64,000 nt of DNA from Mycolicibacterium sp. MU0053 (GTDB lineage: Bacteria > Actinomycetota > Actinomycetes > Mycobacteriales > Mycobacteriaceae). The notes under the pieces are model-generated. The model saw only the letters and a list, made by a program, of their open reading frames with translations, ran no database searches and was not told the DNA's origin. Made by a program: the position numbers and the translations under genes. Within the stretch, counting starts at the first letter, position 1; each line of letters begins with the position of its first letter. This document shows positions 17,048-28,336 of the stretch, in pieces. The stretch spans positions 2,356,001 to 2,420,000 of the forward strand of contig NZ_OY726397.1 of assembly GCF_963378095.1 (NCBI RefSeq), in the 5' to 3' direction.

Positions 17048-17725
17048 TTACCAACCGCGCTCGCGCCATTCGCCCAACCGCGGGCGTTCGGCGCCGAGCG
17101 TGGTGTCATCTCCGTGGCCGGGGTAGACGACCGTCGAGTCCGGGTAGACGTCGAACACGCGGGTGCTGACGTCGTCGAGTAGCCGTTCGAAGTCGCCGGG
17201 CTGCCAGGTTTTCCCGACCCCGCCCGGAAACAGGCAGTCGCCGCTGAACAACTGGGTGACGCCGCCGACCGCGTCGCCGGACAGCGCCAATGCCACCGAT
17301 CCCGGGGTGTGGCCCCGCAGGTGGATAACCGCAAACTCGAGATTTCCGACGGTGACGGTGTCGCCGTCGGCGAGGGTCCGGTCCGGGGCCACGGGCAGCG
17401 GCTCGGCGTCGAGGGCATGGGCCGCGGTCGGGGCGCCGGTGGCCTGCGCGACGGCCTCCAGGGCCTGCCAGTGGTCGAAGTGCTGGTGGCTGGTGACGAT
17501 CAGGGACACCTGCGGGGCGTGCTCGCGGATGACTTCGAGCAGGGTGTCGGCGTCGTTCGCCGCGTCGATCAGCAGGGTTTCGCCGGTGGCGGTACAGGTA
17601 ATCAAATAGGCGTTGTTGTCCATCGGACCAACGGACACCTTGACGACGGTGGCACCGGGCAGGCTGCGGCGTGCCCCGCTACCTGGTTCGACGTGTCCGG
17701 TGTAGGTATCGGCGATGACGGTCAT
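17048..17725 (-). CDS. Metallo-beta-lactamase fold hydrolase (Rv1637c-like)
   Basis: This 225-residue metallo-hydrolase resembles the glyoxalase II group. The metal motif is intact (TSHQHFDHW, the HxHxDH pattern), with further ligands in RGHTPGSVALAL, FSGDCLFPGG and the C-terminal VVYPGHGDDT. It shares order and ending (LGEWRERGW) with Rv1637c. Hydrolysis of a thioester such as S-lactoylglutathione is the typical reaction, but mycobacteria use mycothiol, so the substrate may be a mycothiol ester; this is inference. ATG 17725 (MTVIADTYTGHVEPG) was preferred over an extension to 17791. It converges on usp and is divergent from uvrA. Confidence 0.93.
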   Translation of the reverse strand: MTVIADTYTGHVEPGSGARRSLPGATVVKVSVGPMDNNAYLITCTATGETLLIDAANDADTLLEVIREHAPQVSLIVTSHQHFDHWQALEAVAQATGAPTAAHALDAEPLPVAPDRTLADGDTVTVGNLEFAVIHLRGHTPGSVALALSGDAVGGVTQLFSGDCLFPGGVGKTWQPGDFERLLDDVSTRVFDVYPDSTVVYPGHGDDTTLGAERPRLGEWRERGW

Positions 17726-17824
17726 GCTGGCCAGGCTACTGGCCGTCGGCGGCTTGTCGGTACCGGCACATAGCATGGATGCGACGTTCACAACCAGACG
17801 TCCACAAGTGAGGAGTCGGGCCGG

Positions 17825-20743
17825 GTGGCTGACCGCTTAATAGTCAAGGGTGCGCGCGAGCACAATCTGCGCAGCATCGACCTTGACCTGCCCCGTGATG
17901 CCCTGATCGTCTTCACGGGATTGTCCGGGTCGGGGAAGTCGTCGCTGGCGTTCGACACGATCTTCGCCGAGGGGCAGCGCCGCTATGTCGAGTCGCTGTC
18001 GGCCTACGCGCGCCAGTTCCTCGGTCAGATGGACAAGCCGGATGTCGACTTCATCGAGGGTCTTTCCCCGGCGGTGTCCATCGACCAGAAATCCACCAAC
18101 CGGAACCCGCGCTCGACGGTCGGGACCATCACCGAGGTCTACGACTACCTGCGGTTGCTCTACGCGCGGGCGGGCACCCCGCACTGCCCGGTCTGCGGTG
18201 AGCGCATCGCCCGCCAGACCCCCCAACAGATCGTCGACCAGGTGCTGGCGATGGACGAGGGGTTGCGGTTCCAGGTGCTGGCGCCCGTCGTGCGGACCCG
18301 CAAGGGCGAGTTCGTCGACCTCTTCGAAAAGCTCAACACCCAGGGCTACAGCCGAGTCCGGGTCGACGGCGTCGTGCACTCGCTGACCGACCCGCCCAAG
18401 CTCAAGAAGCAGGAGAAGCACGACATCGAGGTTGTGGTGGATCGGCTGACGGTCAAGGCGACCGCCAAGCAGCGGCTCACCGACTCGGTGGAGACCGCGC
18501 TGAACCTGGCGGACGGCATCGTCGTGCTGGAGTTCGTGGACCGCGAGGAGGACCACCCGCACCGCGAGCAGCGCTTCTCCGAGAAGCTGGCCTGTCCCAA
18601 CGGGCACCCGTTGGCCGTCGACGACCTGGAACCGCGGTCGTTCTCGTTCAACTCGCCCTACGGCGCGTGCCCCGAGTGCGTGGGCCTGGGCATCCGCAAG
18701 GAGGTCGACCCCGAACTGGTGGTGCCCGACCCGGACCTGACGCTGGCCGAGGGGGCCATCGCGCCGTGGTCGATCGGGCAGAGCGCCGAGTACTTCACGC
18801 GGATGATGTCGGGACTCGGCGACGCGCTGGGCTTCGATGTCGACACCCCGTGGCGAAAGCTGCCGGCCAAAGCGCGCAAGGCCTTGCTCGAGGGCTCCAG
18901 CGAACAGGTGCATGTCCGTTACAAGAACCGGTACGGCCGTACCCGCTCCTATTACGCCGACTTCGAGGGCGTGATGGCGTATCTGCAGCGCCGCATGGAG
19001 CAGACCGACTCCGAGCAGACCAAGGAGCGGCTGGAAGGTTTCATGCGCGACATCCCGTGCCCGGAATGTCAGGGCACCCGGCTCAAGCCGGAGATCCTGG
19101 CGGTCACGCTGGCCGCCGGGGACCGCGGCGCAAAGTCCATCGCGGAAGTGTGCGCCCTGTCGATCTCGGACTGCTCGGATTTCCTGAACGCACTCACGCT
19201 GGGTCCACGCGAGCAGGCCATCGCGGGTCAGGTCCTCAAGGAGGTGCAGTCGCGGCTCGGGTTCCTGCTCGACGTCGGGCTGGAGTACCTGTCGTTGGAA
19301 CGCGCCGCCGGCACGCTGTCCGGTGGTGAGGCGCAACGCATCCGGCTGGCGACCCAGATCGGCTCCGGTCTGGTGGGTGTGCTCTATGTGCTGGACGAGC
19401 CCTCGATCGGGCTGCACCAGCGCGACAACCGCCGGTTGATCGAAACACTCACGCGCCTCAAGGAACTCGGTAACACGCTGATCGTCGTCGAGCACGACGA
19501 GGACACCATCGCGCACGCCGACTGGGTGGTCGACATCGGCCCGGCCGCCGGCGAACACGGCGGAACCGTGGTGCACAGCGGGACCTACGCCGACCTGTTG
19601 ACGAACCCCGACTCCATCACCGGGGCGTATCTGGCCGGCCGGGAGAGCATCGAGATCCCCGAGATCCGGCGGACCGTGGACCCCGACCGGCAACTCACGG
19701 TGATCGGCGCCCGGGAGCACAACCTCAAGCAGATCGAGGTGTCGTTTCCACTGGGTGTGCTCACCTCGGTCACCGGGGTCTCCGGTTCGGGTAAGTCCAC
19801 GCTGGTCAACGACATCCTGGCGGCGGTGTTGGCCAACAAGCTCAACGGCGCGCGTAATGTGCCCGGCCGGCACACCCGCGTCACGGGCCTGGAGCATGTC
19901 GACAAGCTGGTGCGGGTCGATCAGTCACCGATCGGGCGCACGCCGCGCTCCAATCCCGCCACCTACACCGGGGTCTTCGACAAGATCCGGACGTTGTTCG
20001 CGGCCACCACGGAGGCCAAGGTGCGCGGCTATCAGCCGGGCCGGTTCTCGTTCAACGTCAAAGGCGGCCGCTGCGAGGCGTGTTCGGGCGACGGCACCAT
20101 CAAGATCGAGATGAACTTCCTGCCGGACGTCTACGTGCCCTGCGAGGTCTGCCATGGCGCCCGGTACAACCGCGAGACCCTCGAGGTGCATTACAAGGGC
20201 AAGACCATCTCCGAGGTCCTCGACATGTCGATCGAGGACGCCGCCGAGTTCTTCGCCCCGATCACCGGGATTCACCGCTACCTCAACACCCTCGTCGATG
20301 TCGGATTGGGGTACGTCCGGCTGGGCCAGCCGGCCCCCACGCTGTCCGGCGGCGAGGCGCAGCGGGTGAAGCTGGCCGCCGAGCTGCAGAAGCGGTCGAC
20401 CGGGCGTACCGTCTACATCCTCGACGAGCCCACCACGGGCCTGCATTTCGATGACATTCGTAAGCTGCTGAAGGTCATCAACGGTCTTGTGGACAAAGGT
20501 AATTCGGTGATCGTGATCGAGCACAACCTGGACGTCATCAAGACCTCGGACTGGATCGTCGACATGGGACCCGAGGGCGGCGCCGGCGGCGGCACCCTGG
20601 TGGCCGAGGGCACCCCGGAGGAGGTCGCGGCGGTTCCCGAGAGCTACACCGGCAAGTTCCTCTCGGAGGTGCTGACCGGGCGGGCGGCGGCGGTGAAGGC
20701 CAAGAAGAAGCGGGCACCCCGCAAGCGCAAGGTCAGCGCGTAG
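17825..20743 (+). CDS. uvrA: Excinuclease ABC subunit UvrA
   Basis: This 972-residue ATPase scans DNA for lesions and loads UvrB. It has two ABC modules: Walker [10 protein letters not shown] at 32-40 with signature [14 protein letters not shown] and Walker [15 protein letters not shown], then Walker [10 protein letters not shown] with [15 protein letters not shown] and [13 protein letters not shown]. Cysteine pairs mark the zinc modules ([24 protein letters not shown], and CEACSGDG with CEVCHG). The lysine/arginine-rich tail ([15 protein letters not shown]) is a mycobacterial feature. The start is GTG 17825. No SOS box of the mycobacterial consensus is evident just upstream. The 3' end overlaps the convergent winged-helix gene by 11 bases. 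Confidence 0.98.
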   Translation: MADRLIVKGAREHNLRSIDLDLPRDALIVFTGLSGSGKSSLAFDTIFAEGQRRYVESLSAYARQFLGQMDKPDVDFIEGLSPAVSIDQKSTNRNPRSTVGTITEVYDYLRLLYARAGTPHCPVCGERIARQTPQQIVDQVLAMDEGLRFQVLAPVVRTRKGEFVDLFEKLNTQGYSRVRVDGVVHSLTDPPKLKKQEKHDIEVVVDRLTVKATAKQRLTDSVETALNLADGIVVLEFVDREEDHPHREQRFSEKLACPNGHPLAVDDLEPRSFSFNSPYGACPECVGLGIRKEVDPELVVPDPDLTLAEGAIAPWSIGQSAEYFTRMMSGLGDALGFDVDTPWRKLPAKARKALLEGSSEQVHVRYKNRYGRTRSYYADFEGVMAYLQRRMEQTDSEQTKERLEGFMRDIPCPECQGTRLKPEILAVTLAAGDRGAKSIAEVCALSISDCSDFLNALTLGPREQAIAGQVLKEVQSRLGFLLDVGLEYLSLERAAGTLSGGEAQRIRLATQIGSGLVGVLYVLDEPSIGLHQRDNRRLIETLTRLKELGNTLIVVEHDEDTIAHADWVVDIGPAAGEHGGTVVHSGTYADLLTNPDSITGAYLAGRESIEIPEIRRTVDPDRQLTVIGAREHNLKQIEVSFPLGVLTSVTGVSGSGKSTLVNDILAAVLANKLNGARNVPGRHTRVTGLEHVDKLVRVDQSPIGRTPRSNPATYTGVFDKIRTLFAATTEAKVRGYQPGRFSFNVKGGRCEACSGDGTIKIEMNFLPDVYVPCEVCHGARYNRETLEVHYKGKTISEVLDMSIEDAAEFFAPITGIHRYLNTLVDVGLGYVRLGQPAPTLSGGEAQRVKLAAELQKRSTGRTVYILDEPTTGLHFDDIRKLLKVINGLVDKGNSVIVIEHNLDVIKTSDWIVDMGPEGGAGGGTLVAEGTPEEVAAVPESYTGKFLSEVLTGRAAAVKAKKKRAPRKRKVSA

Positions 20744-21926
20744 CGGGCGGCTGCTTCGACAGCGGGGAGGGGAACCGGGCCGCGATCCGCGTTCCGTCCA
20801 ACCACTCGGTGAGCTCGGCGGCCTTGCTGTGCAACAGTTTTTGCTCGTCGCGGCCGATGTCCTCCAGCGGCTGCAGTTGCACCCGCGCGTCGGCGTCCTG
20901 GCGCCAGCCGCCGACGACCCGCCCGTTCACCCACGCGGTCGGGCCGGCGTTGCCGTTGCGGTCGAACACCTGATCGCGATGCCCGCCGAGGTACCAGTCG
21001 CGCTGGGACCACCCCATGGTGGTGGGGTCCAGGCTGGGCAACAGTGCCGCCCACGGCTCCGGATCCGGTTCGGGTTCCAGGTCGTCAGCCAGTGCGTAAC
21101 CCGGCGCACCGTGCAGGTCGACCTCCACCGCGTCGACGGCGGCCAGGGCCTGCCGGGTGGCGGTGGCGGTCGCGCCGAACCACCACTTGATGTCGGTGAG
21201 ACTCGCCGGTCCGAATGCACGCAGCCAGGCCCGCATCAGTTCGGCGCGGGCCGGCTCGGGCGCGACCACCTCGACCGGTGACCCCAGCCAGGCGGCGGTG
21301 CCGGCCCAACGCGGACGGGAGGTCGTCCAGCCGCCGTCGTTGGGGCCCCGGACCAGCTGCGCCTCGGCGGCGAGAACCGTGAGTACGCGCGGTGCCAGGT
21401 GAGCTGCACCGCCCCAGCGTTTACCGGGAGCCGGATCGTAGGTCCCGGCCAATTCGGGTAGCGCCGCGCGCATTTCGCTCGCGGTGGCGTGGCCGTGGCG
21501 GCCGAGATAGCCGCGCACCGCGGTCGCAGCGGCGGCCAACCATTGCGCGCCGTCCTCGGCCACCCCGGCCTTCTCGACATCGGCGATCAGCTTGCGGCGC
21601 TCGTTGTCGGCCACCCGGTTGCTGGACCCCGCCTGCACCGTCGCCAGTCGTTCGACCGGAAACACCCACAGCGTGCGGCGCATCGCGAGGTGCTTGACCA
21701 GGCAGCGGTCCTCGTAGAGGGCGCGATCCAACTCGGCCACGGTGAAGTCGGCGACCCGCGACCACAGCGACAGATACGGCGTGGCCGGGTCGGTCGCGTG
21801 CCAGCCGACCAGAGCGGCCGTGGCGGCGGGGACGGCCGCGGCGGCCGACCGTGCGGCGACCGGGGCGGCGAGGAAGTGTCGACGGCCGAGACGCGCCTTG
21901 CGTTCGGCCGGTGAGAAGCTGCGCAT
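20733..21926 (-). CDS. Winged-helix DNA-binding protein of the AlkZ/YcaQ (HTH_42) family
   Basis: This 397-residue protein of the HTH_42 family consists of tandem winged-helix modules. The N-terminal part reads [20 protein letters not shown] and the middle has [22 protein letters not shown] and [19 protein letters not shown]. True interstrand-crosslink glycosylases of this family (AlkZ, YcaQ) have a catalytic Q-x-D or Q-x-Q at the position where this protein has H-A-T. It therefore belongs to the non-catalytic branch, or has another activity. It lies 3' to 3' against uvrA (11-base overlap), a suggestive location for a repair-associated factor, but this may be chance. The gene is third in a minus-strand run lysX - small acidic protein - this. 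Confidence 0.85.
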   Translation of the reverse strand: MRSFSPAERKARLGRRHFLAAPVAARSAAAAVPAATAALVGWHATDPATPYLSLWSRVADFTVAELDRALYEDRCLVKHLAMRRTLWVFPVERLATVQAGSSNRVADNERRKLIADVEKAGVAEDGAQWLAAAATAVRGYLGRHGHATASEMRAALPELAGTYDPAPGKRWGGAAHLAPRVLTVLAAEAQLVRGPNDGGWTTSRPRWAGTAAWLGSPVEVVAPEPARAELMRAWLRAFGPASLTDIKWWFGATATATRQALAAVDAVEVDLHGAPGYALADDLEPEPDPEPWAALLPSLDPTTMGWSQRDWYLGGHRDQVFDRNGNAGPTAWVNGRVVGGWRQDADARVQLQPLEDIGRDEQKLLHSKAAELTEWLDGTRIAARFPSPLSKQPPATR

Positions 21927-21929
21927 CCG

Positions 21930-22226
21930 TCAGTCGGCGTCCGCGGAGCCGTCGTCAGTCTCGGCAGCCGGGTCGGCCGGGTCGCGCATCGAGGCGCGGA
22001 TCTGCTCGAGTCGGTCGGCCGCGGCCCGCTGCCGGGCCTCGAATTGCTCCTCGACGCGGCGCGCCTCCGGTGTCTCGGAGCCGAGTTCGACCGCGCCGAC
22101 GGAAGTGCCGTACCGCGTCTCGATCTTCTCGCGGACCGAGTCGAAAGTCGGTACCCCGGAATCGGTGTAGCCGGTATCGGCTTTCGGTTCCTCGACGGGG
22201 TCCGGGTCGCTGTGGGCGTCGGGCAT
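21930..22226 (-). CDS. Small acidic hypothetical protein downstream of lysX
   Basis: This 98-residue acidic soluble protein (MPDAHSDPDPVEEPKADTG) has a charged helix that could coil (VEEQFEARQRAAADRLEQIR) and low-complexity acidic ends. The middle piece TFDSVREKIETRYGTSVGAVEL looks like the conserved core. I recognise no function. It lies 28 bases (or 1 base if the GTG at 22253 is used) after the lysX stop, so it is co-transcribed and perhaps coupled with lysX. ATG 22226 was chosen for its GGTGA site. Confidence 0.7.
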   Translation of the reverse strand: MPDAHSDPDPVEEPKADTGYTDSGVPTFDSVREKIETRYGTSVGAVELGSETPEARRVEEQFEARQRAAADRLEQIRASMRDPADPAAETDDGSADAD

Positions 22227-22254
22227 AGTGTCACCGTACTCCGGCGCCGGCACG

Positions 22255-25200
22255 TTAACGCGGCTTGGCCAACGGGAACGGCAACGTCTCGCGGATGCTG
22301 CGGCCGGTGATCAGCATGACCACCCGGTCCACCCCCATGCCGAGACCGCCGGTGGGCGGCATCGCGTACTCCATGGCCTGCAGGAAGTCCTCGTCCAGCG
22401 ACATGGCCTCGGGGTCGCCGCCGGCGGCCAGCAGGGACTGGGCCAGCAGTCGGCGCCGCTGTTCGACCGGGTCGGTCAGTTCGCTGTAGGCCGTGCCCAA
22501 TTCGACACCCCAGGCCACCAGATCCCACCGCTCGGCGACACCGGGCTTGCTGCGGTGCGGCCGGGTCAGCGGCGACACCGAGGTGGGGAAGTCGGTGTAG
22601 AACGTCGGCGCCTCGGTCCGGTCCTCCACCAGATGCTCATACATCTCGAGCACGACTGCGCCACTGTCCCAATGGGTTTGGTAGGCGATACCGGCGGCGT
22701 CGCACAGCCGGCGCAGGGCGGACAGATCGGTGTCGACGTCGATCTGTTCGCCGAGGGCCTCCGACACCGCGTCGTGCACCGTCTTGACCGGCCAATGCCC
22801 GGCGATGTCCACCGGCTCCAACCGGCCGTCCGGGCGAGGCCGCAGCACCACCTGTTCGCCGTTGGCGGCCAGCGCGGCATTCTGGATGAGCTCTCGGCAA
22901 CCGTCGATCCACACCAGGTAGTCGGCGTGGGCCTGATACGCCTCCAACAGGGTGAATTCCGGGTTGTGGCTGAAGTCCACCCCCTCGTTGCGGAACGCCC
23001 GGCCCAGCTCGAACACGCGCTCCACCCCGCCGACGCAGAGTCGTTTCAAGTACAGCTCGGGCGCGATCCGCAAATACAGGTCGAGGTCGTAAGCGTTGAT
23101 GTGGGTGAGGAACGGGCGGGCGTTGGCGCCGCCGTGGATCTGCTGCAGGATGGGGGTCTCCACCTCCAGGAACCCATTGCCGAACAACGTGTCCCGAATC
23201 GCGCGGAGCACCTGGCTGCGGGCCGTGATCAGGGCGCGGGACTCGGGGTTGACGGCCAGGTCGACGTAGCGGGCGCGGACCCGGGCCTCCGGATCGGAGA
23301 GACCCTTCCACTTGTCGGGCAACGGCCGCAGGCATTTTCCGTTCAACCGCCAGCGCTGCACCAACACCGACCGGGTGCCGGTGTTGCTCACCCCCATCGT
23401 CCCGCTCACCTCGACCAGATCGCCCAGGTCGGTGGCGGCGGTGAAAGCCGACAGCGCGCTGTCGTCGTCCAGTGCCGCGCTGTCCATGAGCAACTGGACC
23501 TCGCCGGACCAGTCCCGCAGTTGGGCGAACAGCACCCCGCCGTAGTCGCGCAACCGCAGGAGTCGGCCCGCCACGGTGACCGCGGTACCGTCGGCCGCGT
23601 CGAGGGCCTCGGTGATGGTGTGGCTGGGCGGCCGACCGGGCGGGTAGGCGTCGACTCCGCGGGCCTGCAGTGCCGCGAGCTTGTTGATCCGGACCCGGAC
23701 CTGTTCGGGCAGCACGGGTCCCGGGGCGTCGTCGAGGAGCGCGGCCGGCAGCCGGTCGAGGTCCGGCGCCGACCCGTCGTCGTGCAGGACGCCGGACGCG
23801 GCCAGCGCCGGTGGCACCGCGGGGTGCACGCCGGTATGCGCACGGGTGCGCCGGCCGAACGGCAACACCAGGAAGCCCTCGGCGATCACCGAGGCGATCC
23901 CCACCCGCGGGATCAACCGGGTGTCCTCGTAGCAGGCGTAGCGCGGCACCCATTCGGGCTGATACTTCATATTCGACCGATACAGCGACTCGAGCTGCCA
24001 CCACCTCGAGAAGAACACCAGCAACGCCCGCCACCGCCGGGCGACCGGTCCGGCGCCCAGTTGCGCGCCCTGCTCGAACGCCGACCGGAACATCGCGAAG
24101 TTCAACGAGATTCGGCTGACACCGAGGGCCTCGGCGTGGGCGCAGAGTTCACTGACCATCAGCTCGATGGTGCCGTTGGGGGAACCGGGGGAGCGGCGCA
24201 TCAGATCCAACGACACCCCGGTGCTGCCCCACGGCACCAACGACAGCATCGCCACGGCCTCGTTGTCCGCGGCGGGATCGCTGCGGACCGCCTCCACCAA
24301 CAGACAGTCGGCGTCCGCCGGGTCGCCGAGGCGTCCCAGCGCCATCGAGAACCCGCGTTCGGTGTCGGTGTCGCGCCATGCGTCGGCGCGCTGCACCACC
24401 TGCGTCATCTCGTCGGCGGACAACTCGCGATGCCGGCGGATCCGGACCGACAGCCCCGCGCGCCGGGCACGGGTCACCGCCTGGCGGACCGGCTTCATCT
24501 CCGGGCCGGACAGCTTGTAGGTGTCCGGATGCAGGATGGCCTCGTCCCCGAGTTCCAAGGCATTGAGTCCGGCATCCCGAAAGACCTGTGCGGCTTGAAG
24601 ACCGGCGCCCATGACGCCGGGTGCCCAGCCGTAGGACTCGCACAGCCGCAGCCATGCCGCCACCGCCTGCGGCCAGGACCGCGGATCGCCGATCGGGTCG
24701 CCGCTGGCCAAGCACACCCCGACCTCGACCCGATAGGTGATCGCCGCGCGGCCATCGGGGGCGAAGACCACGGACTTGTCGCGACGGGTCGCAAAATAGC
24801 CCAGCGAGTCGTTCTTGCCGTACACCGACAGCAATCCGCGGATCGCGGACTCATCCTCACCGGTGAGCGCATTGTCCGCGCGCTGCGAGCGGAACAACAC
24901 GATGGCGGCGGTCATCAACGCCAGCGCCCCGAACAGCCCGAGCGCGGCGTTGACCATGACGTGCGGATGACGGCCGTCGAACACGCCGGCGTCCACCCCC
25001 GCGAAGGCGAAGACCCGGTTCGCGGCGTAGGGCAACCGCTCGGCCGGCTGCAGCGTGCCCGGGAACAGTTGCAGCAGTCCCCAGCCGGTGACGATGCCGA
25101 TCGCCATCCCGGTCAGCAGCGCCGCCGCGGCCTTGAGCAACGCGCCCCGGCGCACCCTTGCCCAGAATTCGTTGCGTGCCAGCAGTAGAAAGACGATTGC

Positions 25201-25578
25201 GGCCAGGTGAAAGGCCAGCCCGATGACCTCGCCGATCTCTTCGCGGACCGACTCGGCACCGGTGGCCAGGTCGACGATGTTGGTGACGCCGGCCGCAACC
25301 ATGTACAGCAGCAGGATCCACCAGGCGACCCGTTTGCGGGCCGCCAGGGCCGCGGCCAGCAGGGCAAGCACGAAGGCCCAGGCGAAGCTGGTGTCGGGGA
25401 AGTTGAAGAGGTAGTCGTTGACGAATTCCCGGGGGGCGCGGATGAGCCACCGGACCGGGTGGGACACGCTGGCGATCAGCGATAGCGTGGCGATGATGCC
25501 GATCGTCCAGCCGGCCGCTGCGGGTACCCAGCGATGGCGAGAAGATCCGCGCGTTATCGGCCCGGCAGCGAGGCTCAT
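22255..25578 (-). CDS. lysX: Bifunctional lysylphosphatidylglycerol synthetase / lysine-tRNA ligase LysX
   Basis: This 1107-residue two-part enzyme attaches lysine to tRNA and then transfers it to phosphatidylglycerol, making the membrane more positive and resistant to cationic peptides. Residues 1-230 hold about seven membrane segments. Residues 240-560 form the MprF-like DUF2156 transferase domain ([28 protein letters not shown], split, and [16 protein letters not shown]). An OB-fold follows at about 640-730 ([21 protein letters not shown]). The class II LysRS core ends the protein: motif 2 [18 protein letters not shown] and motif 3 [13 protein letters not shown]. The mycobacterial length and fusion match LysX of M. 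tuberculosis. A separate housekeeping LysRS must be elsewhere. Confidence 0.97.
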   Translation of the reverse strand: MSLAAGPITRGSSRHRWVPAAAGWTIGIIATLSLIASVSHPVRWLIRAPREFVNDYLFNFPDTSFAWAFVLALLAAALAARKRVAWWILLLYMVAAGVTNIVDLATGAESVREEIGEVIGLAFHLAAIVFLLLARNEFWARVRRGALLKAAAALLTGMAIGIVTGWGLLQLFPGTLQPAERLPYAANRVFAFAGVDAGVFDGRHPHVMVNAALGLFGALALMTAAIVLFRSQRADNALTGEDESAIRGLLSVYGKNDSLGYFATRRDKSVVFAPDGRAAITYRVEVGVCLASGDPIGDPRSWPQAVAAWLRLCESYGWAPGVMGAGLQAAQVFRDAGLNALELGDEAILHPDTYKLSGPEMKPVRQAVTRARRAGLSVRIRRHRELSADEMTQVVQRADAWRDTDTERGFSMALGRLGDPADADCLLVEAVRSDPAADNEAVAMLSLVPWGSTGVSLDLMRRSPGSPNGTIELMVSELCAHAEALGVSRISLNFAMFRSAFEQGAQLGAGPVARRWRALLVFFSRWWQLESLYRSNMKYQPEWVPRYACYEDTRLIPRVGIASVIAEGFLVLPFGRRTRAHTGVHPAVPPALAASGVLHDDGSAPDLDRLPAALLDDAPGPVLPEQVRVRINKLAALQARGVDAYPPGRPPSHTITEALDAADGTAVTVAGRLLRLRDYGGVLFAQLRDWSGEVQLLMDSAALDDDSALSAFTAATDLGDLVEVSGTMGVSNTGTRSVLVQRWRLNGKCLRPLPDKWKGLSDPEARVRARYVDLAVNPESRALITARSQVLRAIRDTLFGNGFLEVETPILQQIHGGANARPFLTHINAYDLDLYLRIAPELYLKRLCVGGVERVFELGRAFRNEGVDFSHNPEFTLLEAYQAHADYLVWIDGCRELIQNAALAANGEQVVLRPRPDGRLEPVDIAGHWPVKTVHDAVSEALGEQIDVDTDLSALRRLCDAAGIAYQTHWDSGAVVLEMYEHLVEDRTEAPTFYTDFPTSVSPLTRPHRSKPGVAERWDLVAWGVELGTAYSELTDPVEQRRRLLAQSLLAAGGDPEAMSLDEDFLQAMEYAMPPTGGLGMGVDRVVMLITGRSIRETLPFPLAKPR

Positions 25579-25631
25579 GTGCCGGAGGTTATTCGCTGCC
25601 GGCGCGGTTTGCGCGGTAGAACCGCGGACTG

Positions 25632-26012
25632 TTACCAGACCGGTCCGGTGTATTTCTCGCCCGGTCCCTTGCCCGGCTCCTCGGGGGCGGCGCTGGATTC
25701 GCGGAAGGCCAACTGCAGGCTCTTCAGCCCGTCGCGTAGCGGCCCGGCATGCGGCCCGAGGTATTCGACGCTGGCGGTGATCAGCCCGGCCAGCGCGGTG
25801 ATGAGGCGGCGCGCCTCGTCCAGATCGCGATGGGGACTTTCCTCGGGGTCCGGGTAGGACAACCCGATCTTCTCGGCGGCGGCGCTCATCAGCATCACGG
25901 CCGACCGGGTGATCACTTCGACCGCCGGAATCTCGGCGAGTTCGCGCACGGCGGGGTCGGCGGGTTGGTCGGGGCCGGTGGCCTCGGGCACGATTCTCGG
26001 GTCATCGCTCAT
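25632..26012 (-). CDS. DUF1844 domain protein
   Basis: This 126-residue acidic protein carries the DUF1844 core: [24 protein letters not shown], then [24 protein letters not shown] and [16 protein letters not shown]. The family is widespread in actinobacteria, conserved beside infC and without known function. The helical pattern and HxD-like DEARR segment are all that can be seen. It is divergent from infC; the 25 bases before its ATG may contain both promoters. It precedes lysX on the same strand with a 53-base gap. Confidence 0.9.
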   Translation of the reverse strand: MSDDPRIVPEATGPDQPADPAVRELAEIPAVEVITRSAVMLMSAAAEKIGLSYPDPEESPHRDLDEARRLITALAGLITASVEYLGPHAGPLRDGLKSLQLAFRESSAAPEEPGKGPGEKYTGPVW

Positions 26013-26024
26013 GCCTGCTAGACT

Positions 26025-26260
26025 GGCATGCGCGACCGTCTCGGCAACTGCCGGGACAGCAAGTGGAGTCCCGCTCCCACCGCTGACCTTCCGGGTTAAG
26101 CGGTCCGGTCACCGGCAGCCTAGCTGCCAGTTCCGCCCCGGTTTCACCTGGGCGGGCGGCTAGCCGCCGCGATCGGTCGGCATTCGGGCCCTGCTATTTG
26201 AGCAGGGCTTTTTGCTGAACTGGGTGGGGTTCCCGAGTGGACCACAACCAGGGAGGCCCC
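26025..26260 (+). promoter_or_regulatory. infC 5' leader with candidate attenuator
   Basis: A -10-like TAGACT lies at 26019-26024, so the transcript would begin near 26030 and carry about 230 bases before infC. The leader contains a 23-codon open frame (26028-26099; ATG CGC GAC ... GGT TAA), GC-rich stems near 26100-26180, and a perfect intrinsic terminator at 26188-26213. This is the layout of transcription attenuation, as known for other infC-rpmI-rplT operons, where L20 or translation status decides read-through. The -10 call is weak. Regulation is inferred from the terminator. Confidence 0.6.
26188..26213 (+). terminator. Intrinsic terminator inside the infC leader
   Basis: Arms GCCCTGCT (26188-26195) and AGCAGGGC (26201-26208) are perfectly complementary around an ATTTG loop and are followed by five T. 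The hairpin lies 47 bases before the proposed infC start and points in the direction of infC. Placed before the operon rather than after it, it reads as a conditional (attenuating) terminator. Confidence 0.85.
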
Positions 26261-26887
<627 letters not shown>

Positions 26888-26893
26888 GGATCC

Positions 26894-27088
26894 ATGCCCA
26901 AGGCCAAGACCCATAGCGGTGCTTCGAAGCGGTTCCGTCGCACCGGAACCGGCAAGATCGTGCGTCAGAAGGCCGGACGTCGGCACTTGCTCGAGCACAA
27001 GTCCAGCAGGCGCACCCGTCGTCTCGACGGCCGCACCGAGGTGGCGCCCGCCGACACCAAGCGCGTCAACGCGATGCTGAACGGCTGA
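26894..27088 (+). CDS. rpmI: 50S ribosomal protein L35
   Basis: This complete 64-residue bL35 is highly basic and begins [20 protein letters not shown]. The conserved core [19 protein letters not shown] matches the family. ATG 26894 lies 6 bases after the infC stop with GAGGAT overlapping, so it is part of the infC-rpmI-rplT operon. Confidence 0.97.
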   Translation: MPKAKTHSGASKRFRRTGTGKIVRQKAGRRHLLEHKSSRRTRRLDGRTEVAPADTKRVNAMLNG

Positions 27089-27145
27089 GTCCGTTAGCCA
27101 GCTCGAACATTTCTGACTTTCTCGACCGAACGATAGGAACATCCA

Positions 27146-27544
27146 ATGGCACGCGTGAAGCGGGCAGTCAATGCCCATAAGAAGCGTCGTGAAATCCTCA
27201 AGGCCTCGAAGGGCTACCGCGGACAGCGGTCGCGGCTCTACCGCAAGGCCAAAGAGCAGCAGCTGCACTCACTGACCTACGCCTACCGGGACCGCCGCGC
27301 CCGCAAGGGTGAGTTCCGCAAGTTGTGGATCTCGCGGATCAACGCCGCGGCCCGCGCGAACGACATCACCTACAACCGGCTGATCCAGGGCCTCAAGGCC
27401 GCGGGCGTCGAGGTGGACCGGAAGAACCTGGCGGAGATCGCCGTCAGCGACCCGGCGACGTTCACCGCCCTCGCCGAGGTGGCCAAGGCCGCCCTGCCCG
27501 AGGACGTCAATGCGCCGGCATCCAACGCTGGAGAGGCCGCCTGA
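27146..27544 (+). CDS. rplT: 50S ribosomal protein L20
   Basis: This complete 132-residue bL20 binds 23S rRNA and is needed for early assembly of the large subunit. The family start [19 protein letters not shown] is clear, with the basic helix [20 protein letters not shown] and the globular end [28 protein letters not shown]. Third in the infC operon, 57 bases after rpmI. In other bacteria L20 represses this operon by binding its mRNA; whether it does so here is unknown. The alanine-rich C-terminal extension is usual in mycobacteria. Confidence 0.97.
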   Translation: MARVKRAVNAHKKRREILKASKGYRGQRSRLYRKAKEQQLHSLTYAYRDRRARKGEFRKLWISRINAAARANDITYNRLIQGLKAAGVEVDRKNLAEIAVSDPATFTALAEVAKAALPEDVNAPASNAGEAA

Positions 27545-27585
27545 GCCTGCCGGCTGAATCGGTACTGACTGAACGCTCGGCCCGT

Positions 27586-28335
27586 GTGACCGCGGCAGCA
27601 AAACTGCTGCGGCACACGGGCCGAAAGCGTGCTGCGCGCTTCCTGGCCGAGGGACCCAACCTCGTCGAGGCCGCGCTGGCGCGCGGCGTCGTGGCCGAGG
27701 TGTTTGTCACCGAGGAGGCCGCGGGGCGCCATCATGGGTTGCTGGCCGGCGCCGACGTCCCGGTCCGGCTGGTCACCGAGCGGGCGGCCAAGGCGCTGTC
27801 GGACACCGTGACTCCGGCCGGACTGGTGGCAGTCTGCGAATCGCTCACCGCCACGATGCCCGACGTGCTGGCGGCTCGGCCGCGGCTGGTCGCGGTGGCG
27901 GTGGGGATCTCCGAACCCGGCAACGCCGGCACCCTGATCCGGATCGCCGACGCGATGGGCGCCGGCGCGGTCGTGCTGGCCGGCCACAGCGTGGACCCGT
28001 ACAACGGCAAGTGTCTGCGCGCCTCCACCGGGAGCATCTTCGCGATCCCCGTGGTCGTCGAGCCCGACACCGTGGCCGCGGTGAACGCGTTGCGCGACAA
28101 CGGACTTCGGGTACTGGCCACCGCGCTCGACGCCGACGCAGAGCTGGCGGCGGTCGAGTTGACCGGGCCGACGGCCTGGCTGTTCGGGCCGGAGGCGCAG
28201 GGCTTACCGGCCGAGGTGGCCGCGCTGGCACAGCAGCGAGTGCGCATCGAAATGCCCGGCGGCGCCGAGAGTCTGAATGTGGCCGCCGCGGCGGCGATTT
28301 GCCTGTATCAGAGCGCGCGAGCGCACGCCGACTAG
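27586..28335 (+). CDS. tsnR: TrmH/SpoU family RNA 2'-O-methyltransferase (TsnR-like)
   Basis: This SPOUT-class methyltransferase transfers a methyl group from S-adenosylmethionine to a ribose in rRNA or tRNA. Visible motifs: the substrate-binding N-domain GRKRAARFLAEGPNLVEAAL, motif 1 VGISEPGNAGTLIRIADAMG, motif 2 AWLFGPEAQGLPAEV and motif 3 VRIEMPGGAESLNVAAAAAI, which build the knotted SAM pocket. GTG 27586 is the first standard start. Homology seems to extend upstream (LTERSARVTAAAKL), where only CTG codons (27541, 27565) are available, so the true start may be non-canonical. The gene follows rplT almost directly and is part of the translation operon. Confidence 0.9.
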   Translation: MTAAAKLLRHTGRKRAARFLAEGPNLVEAALARGVVAEVFVTEEAAGRHHGLLAGADVPVRLVTERAAKALSDTVTPAGLVAVCESLTATMPDVLAARPRLVAVAVGISEPGNAGTLIRIADAMGAGAVVLAGHSVDPYNGKCLRASTGSIFAIPVVVEPDTVAAVNALRDNGLRVLATALDADAELAAVELTGPTAWLFGPEAQGLPAEVAALAQQRVRIEMPGGAESLNVAAAAAICLYQSARAHAD

Positions 28336-28336
28336 T

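Noticed and set aside
17726..17824. SOS box upstream of uvrA.
   Set aside because: No TCGAAC-N4-GTTCGA pattern; TTCACAACCAGACGTCC does not fit.
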